Source: Bacillota bacterium (lineage in GTDB: Bacteria > Bacillota > Clostridia > Oscillospirales > Ruminococcaceae). Taken from it: a stretch of DNA of 19,713 nt. The notes below the pieces were generated by a model that was not told the DNA's origin, made no database searches, and saw nothing but the letters and a program-made list of their open reading frames with translations. Shown here one piece after another: positions 14,668-19,713 of this stretch. Position 1 is the first letter of the stretch; every line of letters starts with the position of its first letter. The position numbers and the translations under genes are program-made. The DNA lies in the NCBI GenBank assembly GCA_023429685.1, contig JAEZDF010000080.1, positions 1 to 19,713 on the forward strand. Reading direction: 5' to 3'.

Positions 14668-15666
14668 ATGAGAATCATCTTTTCAATTATGATTGCCGCG
14701 CTTGCGGCGCTGGTTGTAATGCTTGGGGCACTCTATCTGTCCGAAGACACACAGACTGGGGACAAGCCACCCGAGGTTGCACCGCTGTATCACATTCAGC
14801 TCGTTACCCAGAGCGGAAACGAGCATTTTTGGACGATGTTTAAAAAGGGTGCACAGAGTGCCGCCCAAGACAATAACGTGTATGTGGAATTTGTAGACAT
14901 TGCCCAGCGGGAGGTGGAACTCTCGGTGCAGGCGGTGGATTATGCTATCTTCGCAGGGGTAGACGGCATTGCATTACAGGCGGCGGATTTGGCACGCACC
15001 GAGGCAGCACTTTCTGCCGCGACCGCTGCGGGGCTTTCGGTAATCACGTTTGAAAACGACGTGTTTTTCACCCAAAACGCGGCTACGGTCGGCTCCAACA
15101 GCTACGACATCGGTTACGATGCGGGCAAGATGGGCGCCACCGCAAGCGGCGGCATAGGCAAAGCCGCGGTACTGATTGATGATATGTCCGAGGAGGAAGA
15201 GGGCATAAGCCCGTACAAAAACCTGAAGCTTCAGGGTATCATGGAGGCGTTTTCGGAGTACCCCGCGATGGAGCTTGTGGGCGTATACACCCTGAGCAGC
15301 GGTATGTTTGACGTAGAAAAGGTCACGACGCGTATCCTAGAGGAGCACCCCGAGGTTAGCCTTGTTATCTGCACGCAGGAGAAAAGCACACCGGGGGTCG
15401 CGCAGATGGTGGTGGATGCAAACCGGGTGGGCGACATCATGGTGGTTGGTTACGGTGCAATGCCCCAGACGCTGGAGTACATTGATCGGGACGTCATCTA
15501 CGGCACAATCTGCCCCAACGCGTATGAGATTGGCTACACCACTGTGACCCAGCTGTTTTATTTGCTACAGGGCAAGCAGATTAGCGACCTCATCAACACC
15601 GATGTTTACGCTATTACGGCGGAAAACCTAGAGGAATACGAGGAAACCTTCAGCGCACAGGGATAA
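14668..15666 (+). CDS. Membrane-anchored periplasmic-type sugar-binding protein (XylFII-like sensor component)
   Basis: 332 residues from ATG 14668, 12 nt after AGAGGA. In-frame ATGs at 14641 and 14656 lack a usable ribosome-binding site. The protein starts with one hydrophobic segment (about 3-23) but has no lipobox cysteine, so it should remain tethered by an uncleaved helix. The rest is a type 1 periplasmic-binding fold like RbsB/XylF, with GVDGIALQAAD, AGLSVITFENDV and YEIGYTTVTQL blocks. Lying just before a sensor kinase and regulator, it fits the XylFII component of the clostridial XylFII-LytS-YesN system, where an anchored binding protein passes sugar occupancy to the kinase. It could instead feed a transporter, but the missing lipobox argues against that. 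Ligand is unknown. Confidence 0.8.
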   Translation: MRIIFSIMIAALAALVVMLGALYLSEDTQTGDKPPEVAPLYHIQLVTQSGNEHFWTMFKKGAQSAAQDNNVYVEFVDIAQREVELSVQAVDYAIFAGVDGIALQAADLARTEAALSAATAAGLSVITFENDVFFTQNAATVGSNSYDIGYDAGKMGATASGGIGKAAVLIDDMSEEEEGISPYKNLKLQGIMEAFSEYPAMELVGVYTLSSGMFDVEKVTTRILEEHPEVSLVICTQEKSTPGVAQMVVDANRVGDIMVVGYGAMPQTLEYIDRDVIYGTICPNAYEIGYTTVTQLFYLLQGKQISDLINTDVYAITAENLEEYEETFSAQG

Positions 15667-15707
15667 CCATTTGTAACAACTGGACAAAGTCGCACGGAGG
15701 AATGGCA

Positions 15708-17228
15708 GTGAAACGGATAACCGACCTGAAATACCGCACGATTTTAATACTGTTCTTCCTGTTCTCGGTGCTGATTGCGTTTTTGGCGGGGCTATATTCG
15801 TATCTCTCCGCACAGATTCTGCTCAAAGACAGTGCCCAGCTGTTTAACAAGAACACGGAGCTTGCAGCAGTTTATAAGGAAATTGGCGAGATTCAAGAGG
15901 ATATCGCGCTCTATCTTTCCACCGCAAGCACCGACAGCCTGCTTGCCTTTTACGACCATACCACCGTAATCAACCAGAGTGTCGACCGCATGCTCACAAC
16001 CGCAGACTACACCGAGCGCGGCGTCAAGATAAAAAACGTAGGGGGTATGGTCAAGTATTACCTAGACCTGGGTGAGGATACCGTGACCGCCCGAAGAGGG
16101 CGCAACATCGATGTGTATACAGAAGGCTATACGCAGACGGTTAAGGTAAACAGCTACATCATGCGCTATATCGAGGAAATCATGAGCGGAGACCTCATCG
16201 ACAGCGCAGACAAGTACGAGGTGATTAACAGCCGTACACAAAACGCCACGTTGTTCAACAATCTACTTATCGCCCTGGTGGTTGCCTTTGTGAGCTTTGC
16301 GATTGTGTTGTTCTCTATCCGCATCACGCGACCGATTGGTCGTTTGGCGGACTATGCAAGGCAGATTGCAAACGGCGACTACGATGTTCATATCGAGCCT
16401 TTGAACACAAGCGGCGAGATCACCGTGCTGTTTAACGTGTTCTCCCTCATGGCAAGTAGCATCCGGCAGCATGTGAGCGAGCTGCATGAAAAGCAGCAGC
16501 TTGAAATGATGGTCAACGAGCAGCGGATGAACAATCTAAAGATAAAAAATGCCCTGCGGGAATCGGAGCTGCTCGCCTTGCAGTCACAGGTAAACCCGCA
16601 CTTTATCTTTAACACCATCAACATCGGCGCAAAGATTGCGATGATGCAGGGTGACGATATGACCTGCAACTACCTCGAGAACGCAGCGGATGTTTTCCGC
16701 TACAACCTAAAAGGGCTTGATTGCAACGCCACCCTGCGAGAAGAGATTGACAACGTCATCTCCTATATGCAGCTGCTGACCACCCGCTTTGGGGATGCGG
16801 TTCATTTTCGGTTGGACTGCCCCGACGACACCGAGATACTTGCAACGGTACTGCCTCGCATGACCCTCCAGCCCATTGTGGAAAATGCGTACATCCACGG
16901 CATCGGTCCGCGGGAGGAGGGGGGAGTCATACACCTGATTGTATCCCGAGACGAGGAATACGTCTATGTAACCGTCAGCGATAATGGGGTGGGCATGACG
17001 CAAGAGACGATTACGCGTTTGCTGCAGGAGGATAAAGAGGACAGCGTTCCCATGCGGCGGGCGCAAAAGGGTCACACCACAGGAATCGGTGTGGACAACG
17101 TGCTCAAACGCCTGAGGCTGTTCTTTGGGCGTACCGATGTAATGTGTATTGAGTGCGGCGGTGGGGAAACTAGGGTAATCTTTACACTGCCCATTTCCCG
17201 ACAGGAGGATGCGAATGAATCGGTATAG
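15708..17228 (+). CDS. Sensor histidine kinase, LytS/YesM type with HAMP domain
   Basis: 506 residues from GTG 15708, which is 7 nt after GGAGG (15696-15700). An in-frame ATG at 15702 is only 1 nt away and is less likely. Order: helix 1 (about 11-33), a sensor region of about 150 residues outside the membrane, helix 2 (about 184-205), HAMP, a coiled-coil segment, then the His_kinase (PF06580) and ATPase domains. The phosphorylated His298 lies in LQSQVNPHFIFNTIN, the N-box Asn393 in PIVENAYIHG, the G1 box is SDNGVGM with Asp425, and the G2 box is GIGVDN. All catalytic elements are present. It should phosphorylate the regulator encoded next and probably receives its signal from the anchored binding protein encoded 41 nt upstream. 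Confidence 0.92.
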   Translation: MKRITDLKYRTILILFFLFSVLIAFLAGLYSYLSAQILLKDSAQLFNKNTELAAVYKEIGEIQEDIALYLSTASTDSLLAFYDHTTVINQSVDRMLTTADYTERGVKIKNVGGMVKYYLDLGEDTVTARRGRNIDVYTEGYTQTVKVNSYIMRYIEEIMSGDLIDSADKYEVINSRTQNATLFNNLLIALVVAFVSFAIVLFSIRITRPIGRLADYARQIANGDYDVHIEPLNTSGEITVLFNVFSLMASSIRQHVSELHEKQQLEMMVNEQRMNNLKIKNALRESELLALQSQVNPHFIFNTINIGAKIAMMQGDDMTCNYLENAADVFRYNLKGLDCNATLREEIDNVISYMQLLTTRFGDAVHFRLDCPDDTEILATVLPRMTLQPIVENAYIHGIGPREEGGVIHLIVSRDEEYVYVTVSDNGVGMTQETITRLLQEDKEDSVPMRRAQKGHTTGIGVDNVLKRLRLFFGRTDVMCIECGGGETRVIFTLPISRQEDANESV

Positions 17229-18807
17229 CGTGTTAATCGTTGACGACGAGCCCATTGCAATCGATTCCATTGAATATATCATTAAGGCGAGCTTCCCGAA
17301 TATTGAGATAGCGGGAAAGGCGCGCACGGGCAGAGAGGCGATTCAAAAGGCACACGCCGTCCACCCGGACATCGTGATTATGGATATTAACATGCCAGGC
17401 ATCAACGGGCTGGACGCGATGCGCAGCATACGCGAGGCAAACCCCAATGTACGACTAGTTGTATCAAGTGCCTTTGACTACTTTGATTACGCCGTGGAAG
17501 CGGTGACCCTTTCGGTGGATGAATACCTGTTAAAGCCGGTTCGGCGCGAAAAGATGGAGGAGGCGCTCAACAAGGTCATCAAAAAGATTGATGAGATGCG
17601 CAGCCAGGTTAAGCGGGAGCTGGAGCTCAAAGAGAAGTTTGAGATGGTTTTGCCGGTGCTTGAAACGGGATTTATCAACGCCATCTGTATGTTTGACAGC
17701 AGCGAGCAGGATCTGCTCGCCTATACCCACCTGTTCGACTGCGATGGGCAGGGCGGGTACGTGATGACCGTCGAGTTCGGCGAAAAGACGGGCGGGGAGG
17801 TCTTTAACAAAATAAGCGAGGGTGTACGCAGCAACCGCCTGTATATCGGTTACCGCGACATTTTCAAGTCCCTGTGTCGGTGCGTTGTGGGTCCCCTGAT
17901 GCTCAACCGCATTATTGTATTTGTGTTTGCAGATAAGAACGAAGATGCGTTTGAACAAAAGCTTGCCGCAATCGAAATCGCGCAGCGCTTTTATAACAAG
18001 GCGCAGAGTATGAACCCCGACCTTTCTATTGGCATCGGTGCATGGTGTGACAACATCTCACAGAGCAAACGCTCCTACCACGAATCGCTGCGTGCGCTGC
18101 GTGTCGTAGATAGCCGCAGCTTCGAGCTGCCCGTCGTGCACTTTGATGATGTGATGGATGAGATCCCAAGCGGGGAGGTTGATGAGCTGTTCGGTCACAG
18201 CGTGTATTCGGCGATCGCGGCGCAGGATGTATCCTCGGCGGGGCGTGCGTTTGATGAGCTCGTGTTTGAGCTGCACGACGCAAACGCCGACCTAGAGACC
18301 ATGAAAGGCCGCATTGTGCTTTTGATGGCGGGCATAGGCAGGCGGTACGGTGCTGCGGTACATGACCTAAGCGGTACGCTTTCGGATGTTATATCGGCAG
18401 GCGATGTATCAAGATTGCGTGCGGTGTGTAAACGACACATCGAGGAGGTCGTAAGCCAGATTACCTCGGGCAGGCAAAAACGCGTCAACGCCGTGGTCGA
18501 AAAGGCAGACCAGTTTATGCGCGAAAACTACGATAAGGACATCGCGCTTGAGGATATTTCGCGCGCGGTAAACCTTAGCCCCTTTTATTTTAGTCGGTTT
18601 TACAAAGAAGAAACGGGCGTCAATTTTATCGATAGGCTAACCGGCATCCGAATGGATAAAGCAAAAGAGCTGATTGCAAGCAGCGAGCTATCCATGAAAG
18701 ATGTGGCACGCACTGTGGGGTACTCAGACCCCAACTACTTTTCCAAGCTGTTTAAGAAAGTGGTCGGAACAACGGCTTCCGAGTACAAGGAAGTATACGG
18801 AAAGTGA
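17215..18807 (+). CDS. YesN-type response regulator with AraC-family DNA-binding domain
   Basis: 530 residues from ATG 17215, 6 nt after AGGAGG (17203-17208). The ATG at 17209 touches the ribosome-binding site and is rejected. The receiver domain shows the acidic pair Asp10/Asp11, phospho-acceptor Asp57 in IMDINMPG, Ser85 and Lys107 in YLLKPV. A long central linker of about 300 residues follows. Two helix-turn-helix motifs fill the last 100 residues, including ISRAVNLSPFYFSRFYKEETG and VARTVGYSDPNYFSKLFKK. It overlaps the kinase gene by 14 nt. In the known clostridial system the equivalent regulator activates xylose transport genes, so the XylF-like gene directly downstream is the likely target or co-transcribed partner. 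Confidence 0.92.
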   Translation: MNRYSVLIVDDEPIAIDSIEYIIKASFPNIEIAGKARTGREAIQKAHAVHPDIVIMDINMPGINGLDAMRSIREANPNVRLVVSSAFDYFDYAVEAVTLSVDEYLLKPVRREKMEEALNKVIKKIDEMRSQVKRELELKEKFEMVLPVLETGFINAICMFDSSEQDLLAYTHLFDCDGQGGYVMTVEFGEKTGGEVFNKISEGVRSNRLYIGYRDIFKSLCRCVVGPLMLNRIIVFVFADKNEDAFEQKLAAIEIAQRFYNKAQSMNPDLSIGIGAWCDNISQSKRSYHESLRALRVVDSRSFELPVVHFDDVMDEIPSGEVDELFGHSVYSAIAAQDVSSAGRAFDELVFELHDANADLETMKGRIVLLMAGIGRRYGAAVHDLSGTLSDVISAGDVSRLRAVCKRHIEEVVSQITSGRQKRVNAVVEKADQFMRENYDKDIALEDISRAVNLSPFYFSRFYKEETGVNFIDRLTGIRMDKAKELIASSELSMKDVARTVGYSDPNYFSKLFKKVVGTTASEYKEVYGK

Positions 18808-18817
18808 GGGTTGGCAG

Positions 18818-19713
18818 TTGAAACAATTTGTTTGCAGACGAATACCCATGGTTGTGTTTATCATTGTATTTCTGTTTTTACCTCTGATTAGTGGCTGCGA
18901 GGGTCCAAGCACGGCGTCAAGTGAACAACCGCAGGATAAACCGCTCTTAGTCGGTTTTTCTTTGGCGACACTCAAGGAGGACAGATGGCTGCGAGACCGA
19001 GACATCTTCCTCTCCAAGGCAAAGCAGGCGGGGATTGATGTTATCGTGTCCAACGCAAACAACGACAGCGAACTGCAGTTTTCGCAGGTGCGCGATATGG
19101 TTGCGCAGGATATCGACATCCTTGTCATTATACCGCACGACCGCGAAAAGGCGGCGGATTGTGTGGCAATTGCCAAAAAGGCCGGCATCCCCGTTATCTC
19201 GTATGATCGGCTGGTGAACAATGCGGACGTGGATGTGTACGTCTCATTTGACAACGTGAAGGTTGGTCGTCTTCAGGGTGAAGGCATTACGAAGGCCGTA
19301 CCCACCGGCGGCTACATAATCCTAAACGGATCGCCCAACGACAACAACAGCCCCATGTTCCGTGAGGGCTATATGAGTGTGCTACAACCCCTGATTGACA
19401 GCGGTCAGATTGAGGTCAAGGCAGAAACGTGGGTGGATAACTGGCGGCGTGAAACGGCGTATGAATTTGTTTCGCAGGCACTTGAGGACAACCCCGGCGA
19501 GGTAAACGCAATCTTAGCCGGAAACGACTCGCTTGCTTGGGGCTCAATCGATGCCCTTGCCGAAGCGCGCCTTGCTGAGACGGTAAAGGTGGTAGGGCAC
19601 GACGCCGACCTTGCCGCCTGTCAACGAATCGTGGTCGGAACCCAGATGCTCACCATCTACAAGCCTATCCGCAATCTGGTTGAGGCGGCGGTGGAGCTGT
19701 GCGTCCTCATTGC
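18818..19713 (+). CDS. xylF: D-xylose-binding lipoprotein of an ABC transporter (XylF-like), C-terminus cut by the window edge
   Basis: Partial, with 298 codons visible and open at the end. The best start is TTG at 18818, 7 nt after GTGAGGG (18804-18810). The first in-frame ATG is at 18848, but using it would discard the positively charged N-region of the signal peptide. The lipobox LISGC gives a lipid-modified Cys27, so the protein is tethered outside the cell. Blocks shared with Escherichia coli XylF are DRWLRDRDIF, IPVISYDRLVNNADVDVYVS, NGSPNDNN, GHDADLAACQRI and GTQMLTIYKPI, which include sugar-contacting Arg, Asp and Asn positions. Xylose is therefore the likely ligand, though related sugars are possible. 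It follows the regulator by 10 nt; the ATPase and permease should lie downstream. Confidence 0.88.
   Translation, partial: MKQFVCRRIPMVVFIIVFLFLPLISGCEGPSTASSEQPQDKPLLVGFSLATLKEDRWLRDRDIFLSKAKQAGIDVIVSNANNDSELQFSQVRDMVAQDIDILVIIPHDREKAADCVAIAKKAGIPVISYDRLVNNADVDVYVSFDNVKVGRLQGEGITKAVPTGGYIILNGSPNDNNSPMFREGYMSVLQPLIDSGQIEVKAETWVDNWRRETAYEFVSQALEDNPGEVNAILAGNDSLAWGSIDALAEARLAETVKVVGHDADLAACQRIVVGTQMLTIYKPIRNLVEAAVELCVLI

Noticed and set aside
16707..17327. 206-codon minus-strand frame
   Set aside because: Antisense to the histidine kinase and regulator genes, both with intact catalytic motifs.
1..19713. CRISPR array, tRNA/rRNA genes, insertion sequences, phage genes
   Set aside because: I saw no regularly spaced repeats, tRNA T-loop signatures, transposase motifs or target-site duplications anywhere in the window.

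Overview
The window looks like chromosomal DNA from a spore-forming member of the Clostridia (phylum Bacillota). The evidence is a spore-coat-type transglutaminase (Tgl), a GAAC-N4-GTTC LexA (SOS) box of the Gram-positive type, strong Shine-Dalgarno sequences, a three-part sugar-sensing system of a kind described in solventogenic clostridia, and many ATGA-coupled operons. Assignment below class is not possible from the sequence alone. I found no tRNA, rRNA, CRISPR array, transposase or phage gene.

Layout. 1-939: 3' part of a GntP-family permease, ending at a 20-bp perfect hairpin shared with a convergent ABC exporter (1019-2764, minus). 2765-2992: divergent regulatory region with a 14-bp palindrome and a possible 15-codon uORF overlapping the next gene. 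2949-7454: tightly coupled MoxR ATPase / DUF58 / membrane transglutaminase operon, then a second convergent terminator. 7545-8989 (minus): metY (O-acetylhomoserine sulfhydrylase), preceded by a 49-codon cysteine-rich small ORF with a near-consensus promoter. 9155-11412: radical SAM protein of the UDG-linked DNA-repair type plus its TIGR03915 partner, with a perfect SOS box between the -35 and -10. 11484-13456: terminator, a nested hairpin leader, then an unrecognised 345-aa protein translationally coupled to Tgl. 13457-13803: a 347-bp non-coding stretch with an inverted repeat over a promoter. 13804-14391: small zinc-dependent phospholipase C-like protein. 14476-19713: an operon of membrane-anchored sugar-binding protein, LytS/YesM-type histidine kinase, YesN-type AraC response regulator and a XylF-like lipoprotein that runs off the window.

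How the parts work together. The last operon reads as a sensing-and-uptake unit: an anchored binding protein and kinase sense a sugar, probably a pentose, the regulator activates transcription, and XylF delivers sugar to an ABC transporter expected just downstream. The radical SAM pair is probably induced by DNA damage. The metY leader ORF suggests translation-dependent control by cysteine supply. The points most worth following are the SOS box and the clamp-binding-like motif in the radical SAM system, the metY leader ORF, and the unknown protein coupled to Tgl.
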